A stretch of 64,000 bases of DNA from an uncultured Bacteroidales bacterium (GCA_902788315.1 CADAJS010000006.1:56473-120472); one strand, 5' to 3'. Positions 16,697 to 25,412 are shown, counted from the first letter of the stretch. Translations and numbers: made by a program. Notes: generated by a model not told the origin, from the letters alone.

Positions 16697-18922
16697 ATGA
16701 AACGATTCCAGACCCTGTTGCTCCTTCTCCTCGCCGCATGGAGCCCGGCTCACGCCATCGTCTATCTCTCCCTGACGAGTGGCGGCAAGAACGACGTAAA
16801 CTATTCCTACGACGGGAACACCGGCATCCACAGCATCACCACCACCGGCGGTGACCCCTACCTGTACACGACGGCGCTCACGCGGACGCTCAACGAGAAC
16901 GAGACCCATCTGGTCTTCGAGTACAAGTGTACGCGGACCATCAACAACTTCCAGCTCTACTTCGGCAACAACTGGGCCGAGGAGCGCTCCAAGATCTATG
17001 GCAACCTGACGGCTACCGGTGGAGAGTGGCGCGAGATGGACATCAACCTCTCCACAGCCATCTCCAGCTTCAGCTGGGGGAAGAAGGGACAGCAGCTGCG
17101 CTTCGACTTCGGATTCAACAGCGGATACAGCATCGAGGTGCGAGGCATCGCCATCAGTGTCAGCGACGACCCGGCCGAGGCCTACAAGCGTAACCTGTCG
17201 AAACATCTGAAGACCTATCTGACGACGACCTACAGCGACCAGTGTGCCATCGAGCTGGTGAGCGCCACGAAGACGCAAATTACCATCCGGGGCCACGCCC
17301 GCGGCTCGGGCCGTTACTCGCTCGTGGAGATACCGCCCTACCAGGACGCCACCGAACTGAGCGACTTCCTCTATGAACTGCCCCTCGCACAAGCAGACTT
17401 CGACACGACGATTGCCCGCAACATCCTGCGCGGAGGGTTCCGCTTCGACCGTCTGCTCTCCAAGTGGGCCATTATCGACCGTTCCAGCGGCCAGCCCGTG
17501 CTGGCATGCCACGCCCGCAATGTCGATGAAATACCAGCCGTGCGCCAGCCGGCCGAGATGCCCCTCCTGGGCAAGAAGGGGCTGGGAGGCTTCTGGCTGG
17601 GGCCTAACGTCCAGGACATCGACGACCTGGGCATCAAGAGCGTCACCGTAAATGTAGTGCTGACGGCCTTCATCAGTACTTCGCCCTCCTCCTTCGGCTC
17701 CTATATCGGCCACCCCTATGCCGGCAAGCAGTATTACATCGATGCCGGACAGGTAAATGCCCTCGACGCCACACTCAAGGAGTGTACCCGTCGCGGCATC
17801 GTCACCAGCGTCATCCTGCTCGTCTCGCCCGACGCCTGTCCCGCTGCGATGAAGAAGGTGATGATACATCCCGAATGCGACGGAGACTATTACAGCATGC
17901 CAAACCTGACCACCATCGAGAGCGTCTGCGCCTACGCCGCCATCATCGATTTCATGGCCAAGCGGTACAGCGGAAGCCAGTACGGACGCATCAACCACTG
18001 GATTATGCACAACGAGGTGGACTATGGCAAGGAGTGGACCAACATGGGCGACCAGCCCATCAACAACTACATGGACGCCTACTACAAGTCCATGCGCATC
18101 GTCTCCAACATCGCCCGCCAGTATGACCAGCACACGTGGGTGATGGGGTCCTACACGCACAGCTGGACCGCCAGCAGCAGCGACGGAGCGGGCTACAACA
18201 CGAAGAACATGCTCGAGATCACCAAGCAATACTCTCGTGCCGAGGGCGACTTCCCTTGGGGCGTGGCCTACCACCCCTATCCGCAGGACCTCACGAAACC
18301 CCGCTTCTGGACCGACGACACCCGCAGCACCTACGACATGAACTCGGCCTACTGCACGTTCAAGAACCTCGAGGTCATCGATGCCTGGGCACGCGACACC
18401 GACAATTTCTACCAAGGCCGGCAGAAGCGCCTCGTCTTCCTGAGCGAAAACGGCACCAACAGCCCCGACTATAGCGACACGCAGCTCTCCTACCAGGCAG
18501 CCGGTGCATGCTGGGCGTGGAAGAAGGTGGCACGCCTCACCGGCATCGACGGCATACAGTGGCATAACTGGCAGGACAATCGAGCCGAGTTCGGGCTGCG
18601 CATCGGCCTGCGACGGTACACCGACGACGAGACCGATCCCAATGGACGCAAGCCCGTATGGTTCGTGTGGCAAGCGGCCGAGACCGACCAGGAGGACGCC
18701 GTCTTCCAGCCCTATCTGAAGATTATAGGCCGTAAGAGCTGGGATGACATCTTCAACGAGAGGCTCATGGACGTCGATTCGCCCGAGGCAGACAGCGAGA
18801 CAGACAGCCCCATGCGCGTCTATACCACAGACGGACGACTCGTGGGCTATCGTCTCGACCTCCTGCCCCGAGGCATCTACATTGTCCGGCAGGCAGGCCG
18901 CTCACGCAAGGTGATGCGCTGA
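16697..18922 (+). CDS. Secreted DUF5722 (glycosidase-like) protein with C-terminal sorting motif
   Basis: 741 residues, signal peptide 1-19. The N-terminal 170 residues look like a carbohydrate-binding beta-sandwich. Residues about 290-690 match the DUF5722 TIM-barrel type: 'GLGGFWLGPNVQDIDDLGIKSVTVN', 'NHWIMHNEVDYGKEWTNMG' and 'LVFLSENGTNSPDYSD', where the two Glu residues ('HNEVD', 'SENG') sit like acid/base and nucleophile of clan-A glycosidases. The last 35 residues ('MRVYTTDGRLVGYR...PRGIYIVRQAGRSRKVMR') are a Prevotella-type C-terminal sorting domain. Substrate unknown. A strong terminator follows. Confidence 0.8.
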   Translation: MKRFQTLLLLLLAAWSPAHAIVYLSLTSGGKNDVNYSYDGNTGIHSITTTGGDPYLYTTALTRTLNENETHLVFEYKCTRTINNFQLYFGNNWAEERSKIYGNLTATGGEWREMDINLSTAISSFSWGKKGQQLRFDFGFNSGYSIEVRGIAISVSDDPAEAYKRNLSKHLKTYLTTTYSDQCAIELVSATKTQITIRGHARGSGRYSLVEIPPYQDATELSDFLYELPLAQADFDTTIARNILRGGFRFDRLLSKWAIIDRSSGQPVLACHARNVDEIPAVRQPAEMPLLGKKGLGGFWLGPNVQDIDDLGIKSVTVNVVLTAFISTSPSSFGSYIGHPYAGKQYYIDAGQVNALDATLKECTRRGIVTSVILLVSPDACPAAMKKVMIHPECDGDYYSMPNLTTIESVCAYAAIIDFMAKRYSGSQYGRINHWIMHNEVDYGKEWTNMGDQPINNYMDAYYKSMRIVSNIARQYDQHTWVMGSYTHSWTASSSDGAGYNTKNMLEITKQYSRAEGDFPWGVAYHPYPQDLTKPRFWTDDTRSTYDMNSAYCTFKNLEVIDAWARDTDNFYQGRQKRLVFLSENGTNSPDYSDTQLSYQAAGACWAWKKVARLTGIDGIQWHNWQDNRAEFGLRIGLRRYTDDETDPNGRKPVWFVWQAAETDQEDAVFQPYLKIIGRKSWDDIFNERLMDVDSPEADSETDSPMRVYTTDGRLVGYRLDLLPRGIYIVRQAGRSRKVMR

Positions 18923-18978
18923 GCCGCGCCGCTGCTTCCTGCCGCCTCCATTCCCCACATACAGACAGCGAGAGAAAG

Positions 18979-19013
18979 AAATCCCCGTTTCCGAGAGAAA
19001 ACGGGGATTTTTC
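18979..19013 (+). terminator. Rho-independent terminator after the DUF5722 gene
   Basis: A 12-bp perfect stem (18979-18990 with 18999-19010), an 8-base loop and a run of five T. It separates this gene from the queuosine unit. Confidence 0.85.
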
Positions 19014-19044
19014 TTGCTCATGTCGGGAAAACACACTACCTTTG
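19014..19044 (+). promoter_or_regulatory. Promoter of the queuosine transporter unit
   Basis: TTG at 19014-19016, a 20-base spacer and TACCTTTG at 19037-19044. Transcription would begin near 19050, just before the riboswitch. Confidence 0.7.
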
Positions 19045-19052
19045 CAGCCATT

Positions 19053-19089
19053 AAGAGTGCTTGGTAACCTCTTTTCAAAAAAACAAGGA
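19053..19089 (+). promoter_or_regulatory. PreQ1 class I riboswitch (translational)
   Basis: H-type pseudoknot: P1 AAGAG (19053-19057) pairs with CTCTT (19069-19073); the loop has GGTAACC; an A-rich strand TTCAAAAAAA follows; P2 CTTG (19060-19063) pairs with CAAG (19084-19087). CAAG overlaps the ribosome site AAGGA (19085-19089), which ends two bases before the ATG. Length, loop GTAACC and the 'AACAAGG' tail match the preQ1-I consensus from established knowledge. Binding of preQ1 should close the pseudoknot and hide the ribosome site. Confidence 0.88.
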
Positions 19090-19091
19090 CA

Positions 19092-19781
19092 ATGATACGA
19101 CAAAGAAATGTCAGCGTATCCTTCATGCTCATGGGGATACTTTTCTGCACATGCTTGATCACAAGCAATCTGCTGGAGACAAAGATTCTGCAGTTCGGCA
19201 CCTTCACGATGACTGCCGGCGTGCTGTGCTTCCCGATTTCCTACATCCTGAACGACTGCATCTGCGAGGTGTGGGGCTTCCGCAAGACAAGGCTCATCAT
19301 CTGGACCGCCTTCCTGATGAACTTCCTGGTGGTGGCATTGGGCCAGCTGGCCGTGATGCTTCCGGCCGCCGACTACTGGAAGGAGAGCGAGCCCCACTTC
19401 AACTTCGTCTTCGGGCTGGCACCGCGCATCGCAGCCTCCTCCTTCCTGGCTTTCCTGGTGGGCAGCTTCGTGAACGCCTACGTGATGAGCCGCATGAAGG
19501 TCTCCCAGCAGGGACGCCACTTCTCCGTGCGTGCCATCGCCTCCACCCTCTGGGGCGAAGGGGCCGACAGCCTCATCTTCTTCCCCCTGGCATTCGGTGG
19601 CATGATGCCCGTGCCCGAACTGCTGAAGCTCATGCTCCTGCAGGTAATCACCAAGACAGCCTACGAAGTGCTGATGCTGCCCCTCACCATCCGCGTGGTA
19701 CGCGCCGTGAAACAGGTAGAGCAGACAGACACCTACGACACCGACCTCACCTACAATCCCCTCCACGTGAGTGATATATAG
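19092..19781 (+). CDS. Queuosine precursor transporter (YhhQ/VUT family)
   Basis: 229 residues with about six hydrophobic segments. 'LMGILFCTCLITSNLLETKILQFGTFTMTAGVLCFPISYILNDCICEVWGFRKTR' is the YhhQ/ECF-like signature (residues 12-66), with the conserved Asp-Cys and Glu. The family imports preQ0/preQ1. The start is fixed by the riboswitch ribosome site immediately upstream. It is followed 39 bases later by queC, so salvage and synthesis are both coded here. Confidence 0.92.
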   Translation: MIRQRNVSVSFMLMGILFCTCLITSNLLETKILQFGTFTMTAGVLCFPISYILNDCICEVWGFRKTRLIIWTAFLMNFLVVALGQLAVMLPAADYWKESEPHFNFVFGLAPRIAASSFLAFLVGSFVNAYVMSRMKVSQQGRHFSVRAIASTLWGEGADSLIFFPLAFGGMMPVPELLKLMLLQVITKTAYEVLMLPLTIRVVRAVKQVEQTDTYDTDLTYNPLHVSDI

Positions 19782-19787
19782 ATTATT

Positions 19788-19814
19788 GGATTAGGGATTA
19801 GGGATTAGGGATTA
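19788..19814 (+). repeat. 7-bp tandem repeat (GGATTAG) upstream of queC
   Basis: Nearly four units of GGATTAG directly before queC, ending 6 bases before its ATG. A related shorter run occurs near 23391-23405. It spans the ribosome-binding region, so copy number could change translation. Confidence 0.75.
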
Positions 19815-19820
19815 AGAACT

Positions 19821-20516
19821 ATGAACTCTAAAAAACCTTCCGCCCTGGTGGTCTTCTCCGGCGGCCAGGACAGTACCACGTGCCTCTATTGGGCACGCGA
19901 ACGCTTCGAGCGAGTGGTGGCACTCAGCTTCACCTACGGACAGAAACACATCGACGAGGTGCGCCTGGCCGAGCAGCTGGCCCGCGAGGCCGGCGTGGAA
20001 TGGCACTGCATAGACCTCCCCTTCGTGGGCAGCCTCAGCTCGGGCTGCAGCCTGACAGACACGTCGCTCACCATCGAAGCTGAAAAGCCTGCCGATGCCC
20101 CGCCCTCCACCTTCGTGCCTGGGCGCAACATGTTTTTCCTCTCCATCGCCGCAGTCTTTGCCCGCGAACGCGGCATCCACGACCTGGTCACCGGCGTGGG
20201 GCAGACAGACTTCAGCGGCTATCCCGACTGTCGCGACGCCTTCATCAAGAGCCTGAACGTGACACTCAACCTGGCCATGGACGACGAGTTCCGCATCCAC
20301 ACGCCCCTGATGTGGTTGGACAAGGCCGAGACATGGGCCCTGGCCGACGAGCTGGGCATCTATCCCATCATACGCTACCGCACGCTCACGTGCTACAACG
20401 GCATCGTAGGCGACGGCTGCGGCCAGTGTCCCGCCTGCCAGCTGCGGCGCCGCGGCCTGGAGAAATACCTTGCCGCAAAGGGGATGAAAGATGCAAAGAA
20501 GCAAATGCAGAGCTAA
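19821..20516 (+). CDS. queC: 7-cyano-7-deazaguanine synthase
   Basis: 231 residues. PP-loop '[16 protein letters not shown]' (SGGxDS, residues about 12-17), '[11 protein letters not shown]', '[14 protein letters not shown]' and a Cys4 zinc site ('LTCYNG' plus '[10 protein letters not shown]') are diagnostic of QueC. It converts 7-carboxy-7-deazaguanine to preQ0 using ATP and ammonia. It is second in the riboswitch-led unit. QueD and QueE are not in the window and queF is 24 kb away. Confidence 0.95.
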   Translation: MNSKKPSALVVFSGGQDSTTCLYWARERFERVVALSFTYGQKHIDEVRLAEQLAREAGVEWHCIDLPFVGSLSSGCSLTDTSLTIEAEKPADAPPSTFVPGRNMFFLSIAAVFARERGIHDLVTGVGQTDFSGYPDCRDAFIKSLNVTLNLAMDDEFRIHTPLMWLDKAETWALADELGIYPIIRYRTLTCYNGIVGDGCGQCPACQLRRRGLEKYLAAKGMKDAKKQMQS

Positions 20517-20518
20517 GT

Positions 20519-20604
20519 CAGAGCAATCAAAGCAATCAGAGTACTCCGAGCAATCAGAGTACTCCGAGTAATCAGAGTATTCCGAGTACTCCGAGTAATC
20601 AGAG
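20519..20604 (+). repeat. Short tandem repeats after queC
   Basis: Alternating imperfect units of AATCAGAGTACTCCGAG (about 8- and 17-base periods) fill the 100 bases between queC and the convergent unknown gene. No hairpin terminator is visible, so this region may take that place. Confidence 0.75.
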
Positions 20605-20620
20605 AAAACTCTTTCCGACA

Positions 20621-21274
20621 CTACTCATCCTCGTCATCCTCCCCATCCCCGTCCTCGTCGTCAGCCTCCACAGCACACACAATCTCGTGCCAAACCATGG
20701 CGCGGACACATCGTCGTACAAGCAAATCGATGCACTTTCGAAGCTCTGGCACAGGATTATCAATCAGATTCGCAAAGAGCCCGTCAGCACAACACACCAG
20801 CTCCGTGAGCGGAATAGGCATGCCATCATCGTCAGACAGCACATAGCTATCCTCCACAACCCGCGCACCACCATCCTCATTGACTCGTTCCGCCACACGA
20901 CGGAGAATATCACGTCTCTTCTGATCGTCCGTCATCGACACGATTCCCGAACTGACTTCTATCTTGAACCAATCGGTATCCCTATGGTACGAGACGAGGC
21001 AGCTCATTCCCTGAAACCGACAATCGTAGTAGGTATATCCTCCGCTCCTAACCACTCTGTCCACCAGACATCCGCAGCTCCTCAGCGCCTTTCGTAGCAG
21101 GCGCCCCCTGTTACACATAAAGCGCTTGATCTCGTTCTTCAGCTCGTCCTCCTTCCCCAATGCCCAGGAAAGATCCTTCAGCTTGGGTTCTGTCCGTTGC
21201 ACCTCTTCCCATTCCCGAACGCTCCGTCGCACCTGCTCCCAGAGGTCGTTTTTCTCCATCTTCTTTTGTTCCAT
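20621..21274 (-). CDS. Protein of unknown function with acidic tail
   Basis: 217 residues, no signal peptide, starting 'MEQKKMEKNDLWEQVRRS'. The middle contains conserved-looking Cys and Tyr residues ('SCGCLVDRVVRSGGYTYYDCRFQGMSCLVSY'). The last 14 residues are almost all Asp/Glu/Gly. I do not recognise a family. The promoter box TACTTTTG is the complement of 21316-21323. It is flanked by tandem repeats, suggesting a variable locus. Confidence 0.6.
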   Translation of the reverse strand: MEQKKMEKNDLWEQVRRSVREWEEVQRTEPKLKDLSWALGKEDELKNEIKRFMCNRGRLLRKALRSCGCLVDRVVRSGGYTYYDCRFQGMSCLVSYHRDTDWFKIEVSSGIVSMTDDQKRRDILRRVAERVNEDGGARVVEDSYVLSDDDGMPIPLTELVCCADGLFANLIDNPVPELRKCIDLLVRRCVRAMVWHEIVCAVEADDEDGDGEDDEDE

Positions 21275-21496
21275 CGTCTCCTGTCTTTTACGTTATTTGA
21301 AACATATTTCAGCAGCAAAAGTAACAAAGAAAAACGAGGCGACCAACACTCTCCTCCACTATTGTACAAAGCAATGTACGAAACCCCGCTGTGGATGTAC
21401 GAAATATGAATAAGGATGACCTCGGCCATGTTTCATGAGGTAAAAATAAAGACCTTTGGCCAAATCTTATGCGCCTTAGTGCGCTTTCCCCGAAAA

Positions 21497-22396
21497 CTAC
21501 TGGTTACGTCGCCAGACGATGTAGGTGATGTTTTGTGGCACATGAGTAGTCCAGGTACCCCACTCATGGCGCTCGCCTTCGCGGTCCAAAGCCCATCCAT
21601 AGATCGTGCCCCCCACCAGATAGACGGCATTGGTGACGCCGATATCCACGAGTGCCTGAGCAAAATCATGCATCGACTCCCGCTCCGTCGTCATTGCCAT
21701 GAAGACCTGCCCATGACGCTCGCACAGGGCACGTCGCAGGGACTTGCCCTTCAGCACGCTCTCCACCAGCACACCGTTGTCCACCAGCGGATACTGACGG
21801 AAGAAATAGCCATCGCGCTGGGTGGCCTCCTCAAAAAGCGGCGAGTTCTCGGCCACACCGATGGTTACTTCACCGTCTATCACGGCACAATATCCCTTCT
21901 TTGACAAACCGAACGAAAGAGGTTTGCCCTGCATGACAAAGGCTCCAAGTATTTCACCGTTGTCCTGCCGGATGTCGGCCGCCTGAGTGGCAAACAAAAT
22001 AGTCGTATCGTTGCGATTGATGGCACCCACATGAAGCGACATAACAGAATTATGCGGAATAAATAATTTCAAAAAAATATCATTTACTGCCGTATCTAAT
22101 ATTTCCACGAATCCTCGCACATTATTTCCCACCGAATCGCCCAGCATGGCAACGCATGTACCACCCACATTATCAAGTTTTTCAGGCTCACGCTCATAAT
22201 AGGCAGGAACTGCCTCGACGGCACTCTCCGCACCACTAAAAACATATTTCGGAAGGGCATAAAACAATGCTACTGCAATTATAATTATTGCAGCAAAAAG
22301 CACAAAAAAAGACTTCCCAAAAAACTTTTTCCGTTTCTTAGGTTGCCCGATGACACGCACTTCGTCATCTCCGATATCGTCTTCTATAAATTTCAT
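21497..22396 (-). CDS. Membrane-anchored NAGPA-like (phosphodiester glycosidase family) protein
   Basis: 299 residues. A short acidic cytosolic N-terminus, then Lys/Arg-rich 'PKKRKKFFGK', then one transmembrane helix (about 28-48), and an extracytoplasmic domain. 'ALVDIGVTNAVYLVGGTIYGW' resembles the 'lGv.nAi.LDGGgSs' block of NAGPA-type phosphodiester glycosidases, but the Asp of DGG is Val here, so activity is doubtful. It overlaps the LytTR gene stop by ATGA and must be cotranscribed with it. Confidence 0.55.
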   Translation of the reverse strand: MKFIEDDIGDDEVRVIGQPKKRKKFFGKSFFVLFAAIIIIAVALFYALPKYVFSGAESAVEAVPAYYEREPEKLDNVGGTCVAMLGDSVGNNVRGFVEILDTAVNDIFLKLFIPHNSVMSLHVGAINRNDTTILFATQAADIRQDNGEILGAFVMQGKPLSFGLSKKGYCAVIDGEVTIGVAENSPLFEEATQRDGYFFRQYPLVDNGVLVESVLKGKSLRRALCERHGQVFMAMTTERESMHDFAQALVDIGVTNAVYLVGGTIYGWALDREGERHEWGTWTTHVPQNITYIVWRRNQ

Positions 22397-22761
22397 CCTG
22401 AACCCTCCAATTGTTCCAACACCTTCTTCAATCCCACCAGTTGCTCCCGCGATGCCGTCAACTCGTAACTGAACGTAGCTGCGTCCGACATCGTCAGGCT
22501 CTGTTTCGGCAGGTTGAGGTAGTTGACGTAATTCATGTTAATAATGTGATTCCTGCCCAGACGTACGAAATGTGCCGCATCTTCGCCCAGTTGCTCGCTT
22601 ATCAACTCCTCCACCCGATGCAGGTTGCACGACAACTGGCGTACAACACCATCCCGCTGGCGCAGGAGGGAGTAATTGCCGTCGGGAGACACATAGACGA
22701 TGTGCTCTGCGGCAACTCGGACGAGCTCGATACTGGTAGATATGGTCAGAAAATGTGGCAT
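22393..22761 (-). CDS. LytTR-type DNA-binding regulator without receiver domain
   Basis: 122 residues from the ATG at 22761. The frame is open further upstream, but the promoter box TACTTTTG (complement of 22781-22788) lies inside that extension. The protein is one LytTR domain: 'IVYVSPDGNYSLLRQRDGVVRQLSCNLHRVEELI' and 'FVRLGRNHIINMNYVNYL', the usual DNA-contact strand. Receiver-less LytTR proteins often pair with a small membrane protein that controls them; the following membrane gene overlaps by 4 bases and may be that partner. Confidence 0.85.
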   Translation of the reverse strand: MPHFLTISTSIELVRVAAEHIVYVSPDGNYSLLRQRDGVVRQLSCNLHRVEELISEQLGEDAAHFVRLGRNHIINMNYVNYLNLPKQSLTMSDAATFSYELTASREQLVGLKKVLEQLEGSG

Positions 22762-22780
22762 AACTCTCTCATCTGGTTTG

Positions 22781-22788
22781 CAAAAGTA
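22781..22788 (-). promoter_or_regulatory. -7 promoter box of the LytTR operon
   Basis: The complement is TACTTTTG, 20 bases before the chosen ATG at 22761; it decides the start. Confidence 0.6.
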
Positions 22789-23047
22789 CACATTTTCTCC
22801 GACATACACGCCAACAATTATCGAGCAAATTTCCGGCAATCCATGAAACGGCGAATTACGTGGACGAAACTGCCATTTCGTATGACGAAAGGGGTAAGAG
22901 TTTACATGGCATCAAAAGGCATCAAAAGGTGTAGCAGGTCATGAGAGATCCGGGATTTCATCTTACTCTCCTCTCGCTTATATGTGTCTGTGACCTAAAA
23001 AGGAGCGAATTCTTTATTAGACCGGCTTATAAATCGGGATTTTTATG

Positions 23048-23055
23048 TATATTTG
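23048..23055 (+). promoter_or_regulatory. -7 promoter box of a small gene
   Basis: TATATTTG, 17 bases before the ATG at 23073. It excludes the in-frame upstream ATG at 22941. Confidence 0.6.
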
Positions 23056-23072
23056 CAGCACAAACAAGAAGA

Positions 23073-23336
23073 ATGATGGAACGCAAGGACTTTTACAAGA
23101 CTGAATACAAGGAGGAGGAGATGCAGGAACTCTTCGATTGGTTCGAGAAGCACAAGGAGCAGTTGCCCAAGACGTTACAGATAGACGACGCGACGTCCAC
23201 GAGCGACCTGCCTCGCACTGTAAACTCGTTTATTCGCCTGCTGAAAGGCTTGAAGCTGACGCCCTCGAATGCCGGCTATGTGGCCCACCTGATGCTCATC
23301 CGCCAGCGGCTGCGCGAAGAAGGGATTGGAGAGTAG
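23073..23336 (+). CDS. Small conserved-looking protein of unknown function
   Basis: 87 residues ('MMERKDFYKTEYKEEEMQEL...'). Highly charged and helical, with 'LFDWFEKHKEQLPKTLQID' and 'GLKLTPSNAGYVAHLMLIRQRLREEG'. It has the look of small Bacteroidales cytosolic proteins of unknown role. The second Met is equally possible as start. It is monocistronic between the divergent LytTR operon and the convergent LRR lipoprotein. Confidence 0.65.
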   Translation: MMERKDFYKTEYKEEEMQELFDWFEKHKEQLPKTLQIDDATSTSDLPRTVNSFIRLLKGLKLTPSNAGYVAHLMLIRQRLREEGIGE

Positions 23337-23427
23337 AGATTCTTTGCACTAAAGGCAAAGCGGCAGAGCCGAGCGCATAATTCATTGTGCGGGATTAGGG
23401 ATTAAGTGAACTCAATTATTATAACGT

Positions 23428-23457
23428 GAAGAGGCTGCGGGATTCCGCAGCCTCTTC
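23428..23457. terminator. Bidirectional terminator hairpin
   Basis: A 13-bp perfect stem, 23428-23440 with 23445-23457, with loop GATT lies between convergent genes ending at 23336 and 23489. Confidence 0.75.
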
Positions 23458-23488
23458 ATCATATTATCTGTTTAGGGAGTGGTGTCTC

Positions 23489-24355
23489 TTACTTCTTCCA
23501 GAATCCTTCAGCGGTATAGTACTTGCTTTCGCTCAGCGGTTTGATACCAGCAAACTTGGCCCACTCAGCATCGCCCTGGAACTGCTTCATGAAAGCATCG
23601 GGTACGTAGATTGTGCACTTGGGATTGGGCGTGCAGTTCTTGGGAACGGTGAAGAACTCGGTGCTCAGGATGTAGATAGTCTTCACGTTGGGACACTCGT
23701 TGAAGACACCGAAGAGGCGGTTCTTCATGGCCTGCGGCACGGCATACTCTTCCATGGCCGTACATCCGGCAAAGGCGTCGTCCTCGAGTTTCTCGAGCGT
23801 GATACCCAGGAGGAGTCTCTTCAGGCTGGTGCATCCGGCAAAAGCCTTCTCACGAATCCACCAGAGGTGGTCGCCGAACTTGACACTCTCGAGGCTCGAG
23901 CAACCTTCGTAGGTACTCAGACCTACGGTATAGACATCGACGTCGAGGCTCTTCAGGCTCGAGCAGCCACGGAAGGCATTGTCGTTGAGCACCTTCATCT
24001 CACCGCTGTAGTGCACCTCGGCCAGGTTCTTGCAATCTTCGAAAGCCGAGGGGGCGATGTGCTCTATCTTCGGGCTTACGAACACCTCCTGGATGTTCTC
24101 GTTGCCCTTGAACTCATTGTCGTTGATGCTCAGTATCTGGTCGGTGAAGCCCAGCTTGGGTTCCGTAGGCTGGAACTTGTCCTTGCGATGCTGGCTGGTG
24201 TAGAAGAAGATGTCCTTGTCAACCTTCTTGTCTTTTTTCTTCTTTACAGTGGTTTTCTGCGCCGGCTGCTTGTCTGTCGACGCTCCCTTGCCGCAGCTCC
24301 CCAGGAGGCAAATCCCGAGCAGGAGACTGGCACAGATGATGCTTGCTTTCTTCAT
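23489..24355 (-). CDS. BspA-type leucine-rich-repeat lipoprotein
   Basis: 288 residues. Lipoprotein signal with lipobox 'LLGSC' (Cys21), a Lys-rich linker (34-47), then about six LRR_5 (BspA/TpLRR) units such as 'LAEVHYSGEMKVLNDNAFRGCSSL' and 'RLLLGITLEKLEDDAFAGCTAM'. These are surface or periplasmic binding proteins of Bacteroidales. The C-terminus lacks a sorting domain, in keeping with lipid anchoring. The promoter box TATATTTG is the complement of 24386-24393. Confidence 0.88.
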   Translation of the reverse strand: MKKASIICASLLLGICLLGSCGKGASTDKQPAQKTTVKKKKDKKVDKDIFFYTSQHRKDKFQPTEPKLGFTDQILSINDNEFKGNENIQEVFVSPKIEHIAPSAFEDCKNLAEVHYSGEMKVLNDNAFRGCSSLKSLDVDVYTVGLSTYEGCSSLESVKFGDHLWWIREKAFAGCTSLKRLLLGITLEKLEDDAFAGCTAMEEYAVPQAMKNRLFGVFNECPNVKTIYILSTEFFTVPKNCTPNPKCTIYVPDAFMKQFQGDAEWAKFAGIKPLSESKYYTAEGFWKK

Positions 24356-24510
24356 GTTTTTACTTCTTTATAAGTTCTGACGATGCAAATATAGAAATAA
24401 ATCTCGAATTATCCACGCAACTTTAGAACTTTTTGAGCTTTGTAACTCAAAGTTTTTGATTAAATGAGAAGAAAAAGAGGAAAGAACGATGTTGTTCGAA
24501 TGATTCTTCG

Positions 24511-24735
24511 TAAATTTGCAACGGATTCCGCACAAAGCGGTATTTCAATCTTAACGGAAAAAGTAGCGTTCGCTATTTATTCAACATTCGGGAATGTAGG
24601 AGTTTTGCGAATGACGTCATGTACGGAAGAATAGATAGAGTGAATGCTCGCGCTTCGGCGTGGGCTTTCCTTATCTACGTACATGGGCACTCCTACAGCC
24701 TCCGAATTAGATAAGACTGGCCACGCTTCTTTTGT
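24511..24735 (+). ncRNA. Candidate structured leader RNA (element B)
   Basis: A -7 box TAAATTTG at 24511-24518 is followed by nested stems: 24596-24603 with 24689-24696 (8 bp), 24618-24624 with 24679-24685 (7 bp), 24633-24638 with 24671-24676 (6 bp), capped by 24646-24653 with 24658-24665 (8 bp, two G-U) around a UUCG tetraloop. Smaller hairpins lie at about 24561-24575. CGCTTCTTTTGT at 24724-24735 also follows element A. It fills the 420-base gap before the lipoprotein gene. Function unknown; a free RNA is possible. Confidence 0.45.
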
Positions 24736-24776
24736 ATCCGAACGAAAGAAAAACAATAACCATTAAATAACATTGT

Positions 24777-25412
24777 ATGAAAAGGTCTATCATTTTGTAT
24801 CTGGTTACTGGAGTCGCTTTATTTACAGCCTGCACAAAAACGCCAGAAGAGAAAGCCGAAGTGCTGATTAAGAAATCATTGAAGTATAAATTGATGCTGT
24901 CAGAGTCGTACGCCCCAATGGAAACAACAATCGACAGTGCCTTTGCCCCCTTTGACGACCCAGTTTTCTACGCAAGAACAATGGAATGGTGCAGTTTAGC
25001 GATAACAATGGATGAATTGGAAAAGAAGGAAAAAAAAGCATTATCGTCAATGGCCATATGGGAAGGTGATCACCAAAGCGCTTATGGCAAAGCACGATAT
25101 GAGGAAGAAAAGGCAAAACATGACGCTATTCTCGCCCAAATGGAGGACGTAATAAAACAAGGAGCAGAAAAGTATGCAAAATTGGTGGAGGAATCAAAAG
25201 GAGAAAGACGTTTTATTGGCTTTGTCATAAGACACCATTATTCAGCGCGAAATATCATGTACAACAAAATGGAATTTGGTGCATACGAATACATTGTGGA
25301 TAATGATATAAAGAACGTCATTGCTGAATATGACATGAACGGAAACGAATATAAAATAGTGCACCAAGTATACGACAAACTCGTAAGCGGCGATGGATGG
25401 GCAGAAGAATAA
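24777..25412 (+). CDS. Lipoprotein of unknown function
   Basis: 211 residues. Signal peptide with lipobox 'LFTAC' (Cys19), then a largely helical charged domain ('TMDELEKKEKKALSSMAIWEG', 'KARYEEEKAKHDAILAQMEDVIKQGAEKYAKLVEESKG') and a C-terminal beta-rich part. No family recognised. AT-rich relative to the region, like the next gene, whose start it overlaps by 20 bases. The two are therefore a translationally coupled pair behind structured element B. Confidence 0.65.
   Translation: MKRSIILYLVTGVALFTACTKTPEEKAEVLIKKSLKYKLMLSESYAPMETTIDSAFAPFDDPVFYARTMEWCSLAITMDELEKKEKKALSSMAIWEGDHQSAYGKARYEEEKAKHDAILAQMEDVIKQGAEKYAKLVEESKGERRFIGFVIRHHYSARNIMYNKMEFGAYEYIVDNDIKNVIAEYDMNGNEYKIVHQVYDKLVSGDGWAEE

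Noticed and set aside
16607..18673. Long minus-strand open frame of 688 codons opposite the DUF5722 gene
   Set aside because: Low-complexity Val/Gly/His-rich translation without motifs or promoter; a by-product of GC-rich codon use in the real plus-strand gene. The same applies to the minus-strand frames at 29902-31839 and 41934-43952.
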